Shown here piece after piece: positions 15,241 to 24,634 of a DNA stretch of 64,000 nucleotides. The stretch's first letter is position 1, and each line of letters opens with the position of its first letter. The notes under the pieces were generated by a model. It saw only the letters and a list, made by a program, of their open reading frames with translations, was not told the DNA's origin and ran no database searches. The position numbers and the translations under genes are program-made. The stretch comes from Bacteroides cellulosilyticus (GTDB lineage: Bacteria; Bacteroidota; Bacteroidia; Bacteroidales; Bacteroidaceae), in contig NZ_CP081903.1 of the NCBI RefSeq assembly GCF_020091405.1, positions 4,712,501-4,776,500 on the forward strand, in the 5' to 3' direction.

Positions 15241-18200
15241 ATGTTCGACGCTATCCTTCGATTCTCAGTAAAGAAGAAGCTTTTTGTGGGGCTTACCACT
15301 TTGTTTCTTTTGATTGGTGGAATTTATTCCATGTTGACACTTCCTATAGATGCTGTTCCGGATATTACAAATAATCAGGTACAGATTGTAACCGTGTCAC
15401 CAACTTTGGCTCCACAAGAGGTGGAGCAACTTATCACAATGCCCGTGGAAATCGCCATGAGCAATATCATGAATGTCACTGAAATCCGTTCCGTCTCCCG
15501 TTTCGGGCTGTCGGTGGTGACGGTAGTCTTTAAAGAGAGTGTACCTACTCTGGATGCCCGCCAGCTGGTGAACGAGCAGATACAGAGTGTGGCTGGTGAG
15601 ATTCCTTCCGAGTTGGGTATGCCCGAAATGATGCCTATCACCACCGGGCTGGGTGAGATATACCAATATGTATTGAAAGTGGAGCCGGATTATGAAGATA
15701 AATATGATGCTATGGAGCTTCGTACCATTCAGGATTGGATTGTGAAACGGCAATTGTCAGGTATTCCAGGAATTGTTGAGATAAACAGTTTCGGAGGCTA
15801 TCTGAAACAATATGAAGTAGCGGTTGATCCGGATGTACTTTTCTCTCTCAATATCACCATCGGAGAGGTGTTCGAAGCTTTAAATAAGAATAATCAGAAT
15901 ACGGGTGGCAGCTATATAGAGAAAGTAAATCGTGCTTATTATATTCGTTCCGAAGGAATGATAAGCCGCATTAAAGATGTGGAACAGGTAGTAGTAGCTA
16001 ATCGCAATGGTATTCCTATCCGTATCAGTGACATTGGTACAGTACGCTTCGGAGCACCCAAACGTTTCGGAGCCATGACAATGGACGGCAAGGGCGAATG
16101 TGTGGGTGGCATTGCCATGATGCTGAAAGGAGCCAATGCCAATGTCGTAACCGGAGAACTGGAGAAAAGGGTGGAAAAGATACAGAAGATATTGCCGGAA
16201 GGTGTTACTATCGAGCCTTATCTGAACCGCTCTGAATTAGTGAACCGCAACATTTCTACTGTTATCTACAATCTGATAGAAGGCGCGATCATCGTATTTC
16301 TGGTATTGATTGTTTTTCTGGGTAATGTACGTGCCGGACTGATTGTGGCTTCCGTCATTCCATTAGCAATGTTGTTTGCATTCATTCTGATGCGTATCTT
16401 TAATGTTTCTGCCAACCTTATGAGCTTGGGGGCGATAGATTTCGGTATTGTTGTCGATGGCTCCATTGTTATATTGGAAGGTATATTGGCGCATATTTAC
16501 AGTAAGAAGTTTAAAGGACGTACTTTATCGGCAAAAGAAATGGATGCGGAAGTAGAGAAAGGTGCTTCGAGTGTGGTACGGTCTGCGACATTTGCTGTAT
16601 TCATCATTCTGATCGTCTTTTTCCCTATACTGACGTTGACAGGAATAGAAGGGAAGTATTTCACGCCGATGGCTAAAACCCTGGTATTTTGCATTATCGG
16701 CGCTCTGTTCTTATCTTTGACTTACGTTCCGATGATGGCTTCCCTGTTCCTGAAACATCATATTGTGACAAAACCGACTTTTGCTGATAAATTCTTTGAA
16801 GCACTGAATAAACTCTATGCCCGTGCCTTGTCATTTTGCTTGCGCTTTAAGTGGCAAACTGTTGCAACTGCGTTTGTGGCTCTGGTTATTTCTCTCTTTC
16901 TTTTCACCCGTCTGGGAGCGGAGTTTATTCCTACGTTGGATGAAGGGGATTTTGCCATGCAGATGACGCTTCCGGCCGGCAGTTCGTTGAGCGAAAGCAT
17001 CGAAGTATCCAATGAAGCGGAGAAACTTTTGATGGATAAACTCCCGGAAATAAAACATGTGGTAGCCAAAATAGGTACGGCGGAAGTTCCGACAGACCCG
17101 ATGGCAGTGGAAGATGCCGACGTAATGATTGTCATGAAGCCTTTTAAGGAGTGGACCAGTGCTGCCAGTCGTGCCGAAATGGTAGAGAAGATGAAAGAGG
17201 CTCTTGAACCGTTAGCTAACCGTGCAGAGTTTAATTTCTCCCAACCTATTCAACTTCGTTTTAATGAGTTGATGACAGGAGCCAAAGCAGATATTGCAGT
17301 TAAACTTTATGGAGAAGATACACATGAACTCTATCAGAAGGCAAAAGAAGCTGCTGCTTTTGTAGAAAAGGTACCTGGGGCATCGGATGTGATTGTAGAA
17401 CAGACAATGGGGTTACCTCAGTTGGTAGTAAAGTATAATCGTGGAAAGATTGCCCGCTATGGTATCAATATAGAAGAATTGAATACTATTATTCGTACAG
17501 CCTATGCCGGAGAGGCTAGTGGAGTAGTCTTTGAGAATGAGCGTCGCTTTGACTTAGTGGTTCGCCTGGATCAGGATAAAGTGGCTGATTTGAATCTGGA
17601 TAAACTCTTTGTCCGTTCCAATGAAGGCATTCAGATACCGGTCAGTGAGGTAGCTACTATTGATTTGGTGAATGGTCCGTTACAGATTAACCGGGATGCA
17701 ACCAAACGTCGTATTGTAATCGGGGTCAATGTGCGTGGAGCGGATATTCAGCAGGTGGTGCAGGATATACAGAAGACGCTGGACAAGAATATTCAATTAA
17801 AGCCTGGATATTATTTCGAATATGGCGGACAATTTGAGAATTTGCAGAATGCCATCAATACTTTGCTGGTTGTTGTACCGGTAGCTCTGATGCTGATTCT
17901 GTTACTATTGTTTTTCGCTTTCAAGAATGTTACTTATACATTGGTAGTGTTCTCTACCGTGCCTCTTTCATTGATTGGCGGTATTCTGGCACTATGGCTA
18001 CGCGGTCTTCCATTCAGCATTTCGGCGGGAGTAGGCTTCATTGCCCTCTTCGGTGTAGCGGTTCTCAATGGTATTTTAATGATTAATCACTTTAATGATA
18101 TAAGAAAAGAAACTATGTATGCTCTTTCTACCAGACGGGTGATTGCCCGTGGAACCGCTCATCTGTTGCGGCCTGTTTTCTTGACAGGACTGGTTGCTTC

Positions 18201-19557
18201 CTTGGGATTTGTTCCTATGGCCGTTGCCACCTCGGCCGGCGCCGAAGTGCAGCGTCCGTTGGCTACTGTAGTTATTGGCGGGTTGATTGTATCTACTGTA
18301 TTGACACTGCTTATTATTCCTGTTTTCTATCAGATTGTAAGCTATACAGTGGTATGGAAACGTCGTTTCTCTGCGAAAAAGTTCTTGTTCTTCTTTCTGT
18401 TGTTGGCTGTTATGTTGCCCTTTACGGCGAAAGCTCAGGAGAAAGTGACGATGGAGCAGGCTATAGAACTGGCAAAGCAGAACCATCCCCGTTTGAAAAT
18501 AGCTTCTGCGGCAATCCGCCAGGTAAAGGCGGGCAGGGGAGAAGTTTTGGAATTGTCTCCTACCGAGATGAACTATTCATGGGGACAACTGAATGGTGAA
18601 CTTAGAAAAGACAAGCAGTGGGAAGTAACCCAAGGCTTAGGCTCTTTGTTGACTCCTTTTTATAAGAATGCTTTGGTGAACAGGCAGGTTGAAACGGGGA
18701 CTTTCTACCGGCAGATCGCTGAAAAAGAAGTGGTGGCGGAAGTGAAGCGGGCATGGGCATATTATCTGTATGCTTGCAATCTTCGTGCCTTATACAGTGA
18801 CCAGAACAAATTGGCCGGGCAATTACAGCGTATGGGTGAGTTGCGTTATCAGCAGGGAGAAATAACTTTGCTGGAGAAAAACATGACCACCAGTATGGCT
18901 GTGGATATGAAGAATCGCCTTTTTCAGGCACAAGAAGAGGAAAAACTGGCTTTGTCACGCCTGAATTGGGTCTGTTATGCAGACCGGCCATTGATTCCGG
19001 CAGATACGGCATTGGTACAATTTCCGGCAGATTATCAGGTGCCGTCTTTTTCGGAAGTCCATCTGAATTATTTTCAGAGTCAGGCTAATGAGGCTAAAGC
19101 ACAATTGAATGTGGAGCGAAGCCGATTTTTCCCTGAACTTTCCTTCGGTTACGTACGTCAGGATATACTTCCACTGAAAGGATTGAATTCGTGGATGGTT
19201 GGAGTTTCCTTTCCGGTTTATTTCTTGCCGCGGCATAGCAAGATAAAGCAAGCGAAAGTGGCTGCCGTCATAGCAAGAACTGAAGCTGAGGCTAATACAC
19301 AGAATCTATATAACAAAGTTTCGGAAGCTGTTGCCAGTTTGCGCCGCCAGTCTGAAAGTCTGCGCTATTATACAACATCGGCATTGAAAGAAGCGGATGA
19401 ACTGTTGAAGGTGGCTAACCTGCAGTTGCAACATAGCGAAACTAATATAACTGAATTTATACAAGCCGTTAATGTGGCGCGTGACATTCGTCGCGGATAC
19501 CTCGAAACGGTATATCAATACAATATAGCAGCCCTTGAATACGAACTTTTTAAATAG
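15241..19557 (+). CDS. CusA/CzcA-type RND metal-efflux permease fused to a TolC-like outer-membrane protein
   Basis: Protein of 1438 aa. Residues 1 to about 1040 are a complete heavy-metal RND permease: the N-terminal helix with LPIDAVPDITNNQVQI, large periplasmic loops, the proton-relay helix AIDFGIVVDGSIVILEGI (acidic D400 and D406) and the 12-helix layout. Residues ~1047-1065 form a second signal-like hydrophobic stretch (FLFFFLLLAVMLPFTAKAQ). Residues ~1066-1438 are a TolC/CusC-type protein (VTMEQAIELAKQNHPRLKIA ... ELSFGYVRQ ... TNITEFIQAVNVARDIRRGY). The two halves are normally separate proteins in different membranes, so processing at the internal AQ site is plausible. The adaptor gene follows 1 base after the stop. 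Confidence 0.93.
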   Translation: MFDAILRFSVKKKLFVGLTTLFLLIGGIYSMLTLPIDAVPDITNNQVQIVTVSPTLAPQEVEQLITMPVEIAMSNIMNVTEIRSVSRFGLSVVTVVFKESVPTLDARQLVNEQIQSVAGEIPSELGMPEMMPITTGLGEIYQYVLKVEPDYEDKYDAMELRTIQDWIVKRQLSGIPGIVEINSFGGYLKQYEVAVDPDVLFSLNITIGEVFEALNKNNQNTGGSYIEKVNRAYYIRSEGMISRIKDVEQVVVANRNGIPIRISDIGTVRFGAPKRFGAMTMDGKGECVGGIAMMLKGANANVVTGELEKRVEKIQKILPEGVTIEPYLNRSELVNRNISTVIYNLIEGAIIVFLVLIVFLGNVRAGLIVASVIPLAMLFAFILMRIFNVSANLMSLGAIDFGIVVDGSIVILEGILAHIYSKKFKGRTLSAKEMDAEVEKGASSVVRSATFAVFIILIVFFPILTLTGIEGKYFTPMAKTLVFCIIGALFLSLTYVPMMASLFLKHHIVTKPTFADKFFEALNKLYARALSFCLRFKWQTVATAFVALVISLFLFTRLGAEFIPTLDEGDFAMQMTLPAGSSLSESIEVSNEAEKLLMDKLPEIKHVVAKIGTAEVPTDPMAVEDADVMIVMKPFKEWTSAASRAEMVEKMKEALEPLANRAEFNFSQPIQLRFNELMTGAKADIAVKLYGEDTHELYQKAKEAAAFVEKVPGASDVIVEQTMGLPQLVVKYNRGKIARYGINIEELNTIIRTAYAGEASGVVFENERRFDLVVRLDQDKVADLNLDKLFVRSNEGIQIPVSEVATIDLVNGPLQINRDATKRRIVIGVNVRGADIQQVVQDIQKTLDKNIQLKPGYYFEYGGQFENLQNAINTLLVVVPVALMLILLLLFFAFKNVTYTLVVFSTVPLSLIGGILALWLRGLPFSISAGVGFIALFGVAVLNGILMINHFNDIRKETMYALSTRRVIARGTAHLLRPVFLTGLVASLGFVPMAVATSAGAEVQRPLATVVIGGLIVSTVLTLLIIPVFYQIVSYTVVWKRRFSAKKFLFFFLLLAVMLPFTAKAQEKVTMEQAIELAKQNHPRLKIASAAIRQVKAGRGEVLELSPTEMNYSWGQLNGELRKDKQWEVTQGLGSLLTPFYKNALVNRQVETGTFYRQIAEKEVVAEVKRAWAYYLYACNLRALYSDQNKLAGQLQRMGELRYQQGEITLLEKNMTTSMAVDMKNRLFQAQEEEKLALSRLNWVCYADRPLIPADTALVQFPADYQVPSFSEVHLNYFQSQANEAKAQLNVERSRFFPELSFGYVRQDILPLKGLNSWMVGVSFPVYFLPRHSKIKQAKVAAVIARTEAEANTQNLYNKVSEAVASLRRQSESLRYYTTSALKEADELLKVANLQLQHSETNITEFIQAVNVARDIRRGYLETVYQYNIAALEYELFK

Positions 19558-19558
19558 A

Positions 19559-20473
19559 ATGATGACGATGAAAAAGATAACTTTCCCCTTAATTCTGCTG
19601 GTGCTGACAGCATGCGGCGAGAACAAAGAAGTACAACCGGCAGAAGAGGCTACTACTGTTGCCGTAGCAGAAAACGTGACAGATAGCATTCAGGTAGATG
19701 CTATCACTTCAGCTACTTCTAAACCCAATCAGGTATCATTTAACGGTACAATGGTTATTCCTCCACAACGGATGGCGACGGTTTCGCTTACGATGGGTGG
19801 GGTTATTAAAAGTACTTCTTTGTTGCCCGGTGAACCTGTACGGCAAGGGAGTGTATTGGCTACTCTGGAAAATCCCGACTTTATAACTTTACAACAGACA
19901 TATCTGGACAGTCATGCACAGACTGAATTTCTGGAAGCGGAATACCTTCGCCAGCAAGCTCTTTCTGCCGAACAGGCAGCCTCCCAAAAGAAACTTCAGC
20001 AAAGCAAGGCAGATTACCTTTCAATGAAAAGCCGTGTGGAGGCGGCGGCTGCACAGTTGAAATTACTGGAAGTGGAACCTGAAGTCTTACTGAAGGAGGG
20101 TATTCAACCTTTTTTGCAGATTAAAGCTCCGATCAGTGGCTATGTGGCAGATGTGAAAATGAATGTTGGTAAATATATGAATGTAGGAGATGCCCTTTGT
20201 GAAATAGTAGATAAAAGTCGGACTTTACTCAGATTGACAACCTATGAAAAGGATCTGGCAGATATGAAAGTGGGAAATCCGGTACAATTTCGTGTAAACG
20301 GAATGGGAAAAACAGTATTTAAGGCTACTTTGATATCTATCGGGCAGAAAGTGGATGAAGATACACGCTCTGTTGAAGTCTATGCCAGGGTAGATACTGT
20401 GGACAATCAATTCCGTCCCGGTATGTACGTCACAGCAAGGATTATGAAAGAGCAGGCTTCGGCTGAACAATAA
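19559..20473 (+). CDS. RND efflux periplasmic adaptor (CusB/CzcB-like lipoprotein)
   Basis: Membrane-fusion protein of about 304 aa that bridges the RND pump and the outer-membrane channel. The lipoprotein signal is ITFPLILLVLTAC. It has a beta-barrel/lipoyl part (GGVIKSTSLLPGEPVRQGSVLATLENPD), an alpha-hairpin (QQTYLDSHAQTEFLEAEYLRQQ ... KADYLSMKSRVEAAAAQL), a second lipoyl half (IKAPISGYVADVKMNVGKYMNVGDAL) and the FRPGMYVTARI end. Three in-frame ATGs (19559, 19562, 19568) follow the preceding stop; the first is taken. No His/Met-rich N-terminal extension is evident, so the metal is not identified. Confidence 0.9.
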   Translation: MMTMKKITFPLILLVLTACGENKEVQPAEEATTVAVAENVTDSIQVDAITSATSKPNQVSFNGTMVIPPQRMATVSLTMGGVIKSTSLLPGEPVRQGSVLATLENPDFITLQQTYLDSHAQTEFLEAEYLRQQALSAEQAASQKKLQQSKADYLSMKSRVEAAAAQLKLLEVEPEVLLKEGIQPFLQIKAPISGYVADVKMNVGKYMNVGDALCEIVDKSRTLLRLTTYEKDLADMKVGNPVQFRVNGMGKTVFKATLISIGQKVDEDTRSVEVYARVDTVDNQFRPGMYVTARIMKEQASAEQ

Positions 20474-20517
20474 GGTTCCTTATCTTTGAAAAAATAAGGA
20501 TGTGATGGAATAAAATG

Positions 20518-20525
20518 TATCTTTG
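20518..20525 (+). promoter_or_regulatory. -7 promoter box for the LytS/LytTR pair
   Basis: TATCTTTG matches TAnnTTTG and lies 19 bases before the ATG at 20545. An identical TATCTTTG at 20481-20488 is a second candidate. Confidence 0.4.
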
Positions 20526-20544
20526 TATGTAAAATACTGCAAGC

Positions 20545-21582
20545 ATGAAAAACCGGTATACTCTGTTCATACTCATCGTTTCCATTTCCGTGGCAACATT
20601 GATTCATTTTCCGGAATTGGTTTCTCTCTTTGATGTCTTCGAGAGCCAGACACTGTTTCCGGGGATGAGGCCTGCTGATGTGGCAAGTGAAGTGTTTTTC
20701 ACTTTCATCTCTCTTGTGATTCTGTTTGAGGTGAACATTTTGCTGTTCCACTTTAACCAGCCGGCTGTAAAAATTACCTGGCAGAAGATGATATTGTCAT
20801 TGATACTGACTTGGATTTTAAGCAGTTTGTTAGGGAAATGTTTTGTATTCCTGCATCACACTTTCGATATTCCGGCCATTGATGCCATGGTACATCATTA
20901 TCTGCATCCTTTGCGTGATTTTATAATAACCTGTACCGTATCAGGAAGTTGTTATATATCCTACCTTATCCGGCGTCAGCAGGAAGTCGTTATAGAAAAC
21001 CAGCAGTTGCAGGCCGAGAACATTCTGAACCAGTATGAGGCTTTGAAGAATCAATTGAATCCGCACATGCTTTTTAACTCTCTGAATACTCTCCGGTCAC
21101 TGGTACGCGAAGACCAGGATAAAGCACAGGAATACATTCAGGAACTTTCCCGTGTATTGCGCTACACCTTGCAGGGAAATGATTCGAAAAGTGTGTGTGT
21201 GAAGGATGAAATAGAATTTGTGTCAGCCTACATCTTTTTGTTGAAGATGCGCTTTGAAGATAATCTCTCTTTTGATATTTGTATTGATAATAAATATGCC
21301 AATTATTATTTGCCTCCTATGGCAGTCCAGATGCTGATAGAGAATGCAGTGAAACATAATGAAATAAGCGACAGGCATCCATTGAATATCCGTATTTATA
21401 CCGAAGGGGAAGAATTAATCGTTACCAATCCGGTGCAGCCTAAACTGACTGCTACTACCGGAACTGGTATAGGACTGGCAAATCTTGCAAAACGCTATCA
21501 TTTGCTTTACAAGCGGGAGATACAAATCAGCGAGAACGAGCAGTTTACCATACGTATTCCTTTAATACCGAGTGTTTCATGA
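20545..21582 (+). CDS. LytS-type membrane sensor histidine kinase
   Basis: Protein of 345 aa with about four N-terminal membrane helices (residues ~7-150), a short coiled coil (QQEVVIENQQLQAENILNQYEALK) and an intact His_kinase domain. The phospho-acceptor is H174 in QLNPHMLFNSLNTLR, the N box is MAVQMLIENAVKHNE, and the G box GTGIGLANLAKRYHL is present. It autophosphorylates and passes phosphate to the LytTR regulator whose start overlaps its stop. It lies just downstream of the RND efflux operon but has its own promoter box; control of that operon is possible but unshown. Confidence 0.92.
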   Translation: MKNRYTLFILIVSISVATLIHFPELVSLFDVFESQTLFPGMRPADVASEVFFTFISLVILFEVNILLFHFNQPAVKITWQKMILSLILTWILSSLLGKCFVFLHHTFDIPAIDAMVHHYLHPLRDFIITCTVSGSCYISYLIRRQQEVVIENQQLQAENILNQYEALKNQLNPHMLFNSLNTLRSLVREDQDKAQEYIQELSRVLRYTLQGNDSKSVCVKDEIEFVSAYIFLLKMRFEDNLSFDICIDNKYANYYLPPMAVQMLIENAVKHNEISDRHPLNIRIYTEGEELIVTNPVQPKLTATTGTGIGLANLAKRYHLLYKREIQISENEQFTIRIPLIPSVS

Positions 21583-22355
21583 AAGTAATTATTATAGAAG
21601 ATGAGAAAGCGGCAGTCCGCAACCTGAAAGCTTTGTTACAGGAAGTGAAGCCGGAAGTGGAAGTAGAGGCTACTTTGGACAGTATTGCGGCTGTATTGGA
21701 TTGGTTTGCCATATACTCTATGCCGGACATGATCTTTATGGATATTCATTTAGCTGACGGATCAGCCTTTGAAATCTTCGATCATGTAGATATTACCTGC
21801 CCTATTGTTTTCACTACGGCCTATGATGAATATGCTCTTCGTGCGTTCAAAGTGAACAGTGTGGATTATTTGTTGAAGCCTATTGGAAAGAATGATATTG
21901 AGAAGGCTTTCCATAAGTTGGAGCAGTTGCATGGTTCGGAACAAGGGAAATCCCCTGACAATGCTTTGTTGCAATTAATTCATTCGCTGAAAAAGCGGGA
22001 AAGTTATAAAACGCATTTTCTCATTCCGGTGAAGGGTGACAAGTTGCTACCGGTTTCGGTGGATATGATTCTGCTGTTTTATATTCAGGACTGTAAAGTG
22101 AAGGTTGTTCTTGCCGATGGTAAGGAGTATACATTTCCACAAACGCTGGATGAAATAACAGAGTGTATCGATCCATCCCTGTTCTTCCGTGTCAACCGGC
22201 AATTTCTGATTTCCCGTGAGGCTATCAAGGATATTGATTTATGGTTCAACAACCGTCTGTCTATTAATCTTCGTTGTAAGGTATCGGATGAGAAAGTGCT
22301 GGTAAGCAAGGCACGTGTGCAGGAGTTTAAGGATTGGTTTTCCAAGATACATTGA
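21579..22355 (+). CDS. LytTR-family response regulator
   Basis: Protein of 258 aa. The receiver domain (residues 1-120) has the acidic pair EDE near the N-terminus, phospho-acceptor D55 in MIFMDIHLADG, the Thr in VFTTAYDEYALRAF and the conserved Lys in DYLLKPI. The C-terminal LytTR DNA-binding domain covers roughly residues 145-258 (FLIPVKGDKLLPVSVDMILLF, then SLFFRVNRQFLISREAI). The start overlaps the kinase stop by 4 bases (ATGA), so the two are co-translated. Confidence 0.94.
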   Translation: MKVIIIEDEKAAVRNLKALLQEVKPEVEVEATLDSIAAVLDWFAIYSMPDMIFMDIHLADGSAFEIFDHVDITCPIVFTTAYDEYALRAFKVNSVDYLLKPIGKNDIEKAFHKLEQLHGSEQGKSPDNALLQLIHSLKKRESYKTHFLIPVKGDKLLPVSVDMILLFYIQDCKVKVVLADGKEYTFPQTLDEITECIDPSLFFRVNRQFLISREAIKDIDLWFNNRLSINLRCKVSDEKVLVSKARVQEFKDWFSKIH

Positions 22356-22390
22356 GCGTGTCGTGAAGAATTCATGGGCTACGAGCTACA

Positions 22391-22462
22391 AGTTACGAGC
22401 TACAAGCTACAAGTACTTTGCAGCGTGATAGCGCAGCCACTCGTAGCTTGTAGCTCGTAACT
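22391..22462. repeat. Dispersed GAGCTACAAG palindrome, copy 2
   Basis: A perfect 20-bp arm, AGTTACGAGCTACAAGCTAC at 22391-22410, pairs with 22443-22462. The 32-base loop, read on the minus strand, matches the loop of copy 1 (GAGTGGCTGCGC...GTACTT). It lies between the convergent LytTR and ald genes, 9 bases from the ald stop codon, where it could act as a shared terminator. Confidence 0.85.
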
Positions 22463-22470
22463 CGTAACTA

Positions 22471-23577
22471 TTACAACTCTATCGGCTCATACTTCAGCCC
22501 GAACACATCAGCCACCGCTTTATACGTCACCTGTCCTTCTACCACATTCAGTCCCAGGGCCAGTGCGGGATCGTCTTTGCACGCTTTCCGCCAGCCTTTG
22601 TTTGCCAGTGCTACGGTGTAGGGCAGCGTGGCGTTTGTCAGTGCCATGGTGGAGGTGAAAGGTACGGCACCCGGAATATTGGCAACGGCATAATGAACGA
22701 TGCCGTCCACTACATACGTCGGTTCGCTGTGCGTGGTAGGGTGGGAGGTTTCAAAACAGCCGCCCTGGTCGATGGCGACGTCTACGAGGACTGTTCCGGG
22801 TTTCATCATTTTCAGCATCTCTTTGGTGATGAGGTGCGGGGCTTTATCGCCCGGGATGAGGACGGAACCTATCACGAGGTCTATGTTGGGAAGCTCCATC
22901 CTGATGTTGTGCATGGAGGAATAGAGCGTTTTCACGTTCTTCGGCATCACTTCGCTGAGGTAGCGGAGGCGGGAGAGGTTGATGTCCGTAATCAGGACTT
23001 CGGCACCCATGCCGGCGGCTATCTGCGCGGCGTTGGTTCCTACGATGCCACCACCCAGAACAAGCACCCGTGCGGGGCGTACACCTGTCACGCCACCCAT
23101 CAGCTTTCCTTTTCCGCCTTGGGGCTTTTCGAGGAAGCGGGCGCCTACCTGGGTAGCCATGCGTCCCGCCACTTCGCTCATAGGGGTGAGCAAGGGCAGA
23201 GAGCGGTCTTCCTTCTCCACGGTTTCGTAGGCGATGCAGATACCGCCGCTTTCTATCATGGCTTCGGTCAATATTTTATCGGCGGCGAAGTGGAAATAGG
23301 TAAATACCACCTGACCCTTTTTAATCAGTTTGTACTCGGGGGCGATAGGTTCTTTCACCTTCACAATCATTTCCGCCGCGGCATAGGTCGCTTCGATGGT
23401 TGGCAGCATTTTCGCACCCACTGCAGTGTACTCTTCATCCGCGAAACCGCTGTTTGCACCGGCAGATGCCTGTACATACACTGTATGACCTTGTTTCACC
23501 AACTCGGCTACTCCGGCAGGGGTCATTCCTACACGGTTTTCGTTGTTCTTGATTTCTTTAGGTACTCCGATAATCAT
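22471..23577 (-). CDS. ald: Alanine dehydrogenase
   Basis: NAD-dependent enzyme interconverting L-alanine and pyruvate plus ammonia. It is 368 aa from the ATG at 23577 (MIIGVPKEIKNNENRVGMTP); a longer in-frame start at 23682 adds 35 non-homologous residues and is rejected. The family N-terminus, KEPIAPEYKLIKKGQVVFTYFHFAAD, the Rossmann motif VLVLGGGIVGTNAAQIAAGMG and the VDGIVHYAVANIPGAVPFTST end are all present. Base composition is GC-richer than the neighbourhood. Flanked by a palindrome on one side and a chimeric remnant on the other. Confidence 0.95.
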   Translation of the reverse strand: MIIGVPKEIKNNENRVGMTPAGVAELVKQGHTVYVQASAGANSGFADEEYTAVGAKMLPTIEATYAAAEMIVKVKEPIAPEYKLIKKGQVVFTYFHFAADKILTEAMIESGGICIAYETVEKEDRSLPLLTPMSEVAGRMATQVGARFLEKPQGGKGKLMGGVTGVRPARVLVLGGGIVGTNAAQIAAGMGAEVLITDINLSRLRYLSEVMPKNVKTLYSSMHNIRMELPNIDLVIGSVLIPGDKAPHLITKEMLKMMKPGTVLVDVAIDQGGCFETSHPTTHSEPTYVVDGIVHYAVANIPGAVPFTSTMALTNATLPYTVALANKGWRKACKDDPALALGLNVVEGQVTYKAVADVFGLKYEPIEL

Positions 23578-23772
23578 AACCTTAACAGTTTTAATTTTGG
23601 GGGTTAAACATAGAGGGGCTGCCGGAAGTACTGCCTGTATGTAGGCGGATGGTTGTCGGCATACCCTCGAAAGACGTCGCAAGATAACGATTTCCCGGTT
23701 CCGATGTTCATGCGGGCGGAGTGTTTTACAACAGTATTTTTATGCAAGTCCTATACTTTCACTTCCTTTCTC

Positions 23773-24516
23773 TCAGATTTCCATCCCGGCGTCTCCTTCG
23801 CTGTCGCCTCCTGTCAGCCAGGGGTTGATGCTGACGGTGGCGGTGATTTCGGCATTGCTCACGGTGACGTTGAGGGTGTAGCTTTTGCCGGCTTCGAATG
23901 CGCCGTTGCGGGCGGTGGCGTCGAGGCGGTAGGTCTGTTCGCCGATGGTGAGGCGGAGTAGGGGTTGGCCGGCGGTTATGGTTTGCGGGAGAAGCAGGGC
24001 GTGGCGGCGGTTGCGGGTGCCGCTGAGGGTGACGTCGGCGCGGGTGATGCCTTTCAGTTCGTAGGCGGTGATGGCTTGGGGCACGGTTACGGTGGCGGTT
24101 TGCAGGGCTTCGGGGGTGATGCTGATACCTTCTTCGTATCGGTTCAGGCGGTCGAGGGTGGAAGACAATTGTGAGAGCAGACGCAGCCGGCGTGCAGGTA
24201 CCAGTCGCACGGAGTCGCTTTGCAAGGCACGCCGCAGGCAACGTTCTTTAAGGACGTACATGGCCTGGCTTTCGTACACCATGCTGCGCAGGATGTCGAT
24301 GTGGAACGCAGGCATGGAGGGGAGGCGGCGTTTTTCGGCCTCGTCGAGCAGGTGGAGGGCACTGTCGGGCGCAGATATGTATATGCTGCGGATGTATTTT
24401 TCTGTCAGCAGACTGTCCGGAACGGTGCTTGCTCCGGAAGCCAGGGCAGGTGTAAAAGCCGGTAAAATGCACGCCAATACGAGGATGGAGGTGCGGAAAT
24501 AGTAGGTGATTTGCAT
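23773..24516 (-). pseudogene. Chimeric remnant: sensor/TPR N-terminus joined to a fimbrillin-like C-terminus
   Basis: Open frame of 247 aa with a signal peptide. Residues ~30-130 (DSLLTEKYIRSIYISAPDSA, YVLKERCLRRALQSDSVR, RLNRYEEGISI) resemble the periplasmic tetratricopeptide start of Bacteroides membrane-tethered regulators or kinases. After about residue 130 the sequence switches to the C-terminal half of a fimbrillin (Mfa/FimA-like) adhesin: LLPQTITAGQPLLRLTIGEQ, FEAGKSYTLNVTVSNAEITA, INPWLTGGDSEGDAG. No regulator, kinase or adhesin is complete. The simplest reading is a deletion that fused two neighbouring genes near 24125. The fimbrillin part is strikingly GC-rich. It may still be expressed, since the frame is open. 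Confidence 0.6.
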
Positions 24517-24601
24517 ATTATTTTGGTATTTGTCGCAGTAAAGGTAGGCATTTATCGGGTAATATTTGCTTGCATTCCTTTATAATCTACCCGGAATAAT
24601 G

Positions 24602-24609
24602 TACATTTG
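24602..24609 (+). promoter_or_regulatory. -7 promoter box for the M23 peptidase gene
   Basis: TACATTTG, a TAnnTTTG match, 25 bases before the ATG at 24635. Confidence 0.5.
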
Positions 24610-24634
24610 CCCGACAAATTGTTTATTGACCTAT

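Noticed and set aside
22693..23607. 304-aa plus-strand frame opposite alanine dehydrogenase
   Set aside because: It is the antisense of a clear, conserved enzyme gene in a GC-rich stretch. The His/Gly-rich translation shows no domain.
23759..24502. Several long frames on both strands over the fimbrillin-like segment
   Set aside because: High GC content removes stop codons in all frames; the Arg/His/Pro-rich translations are artefacts. Only the frame with a signal peptide and family motifs was kept.
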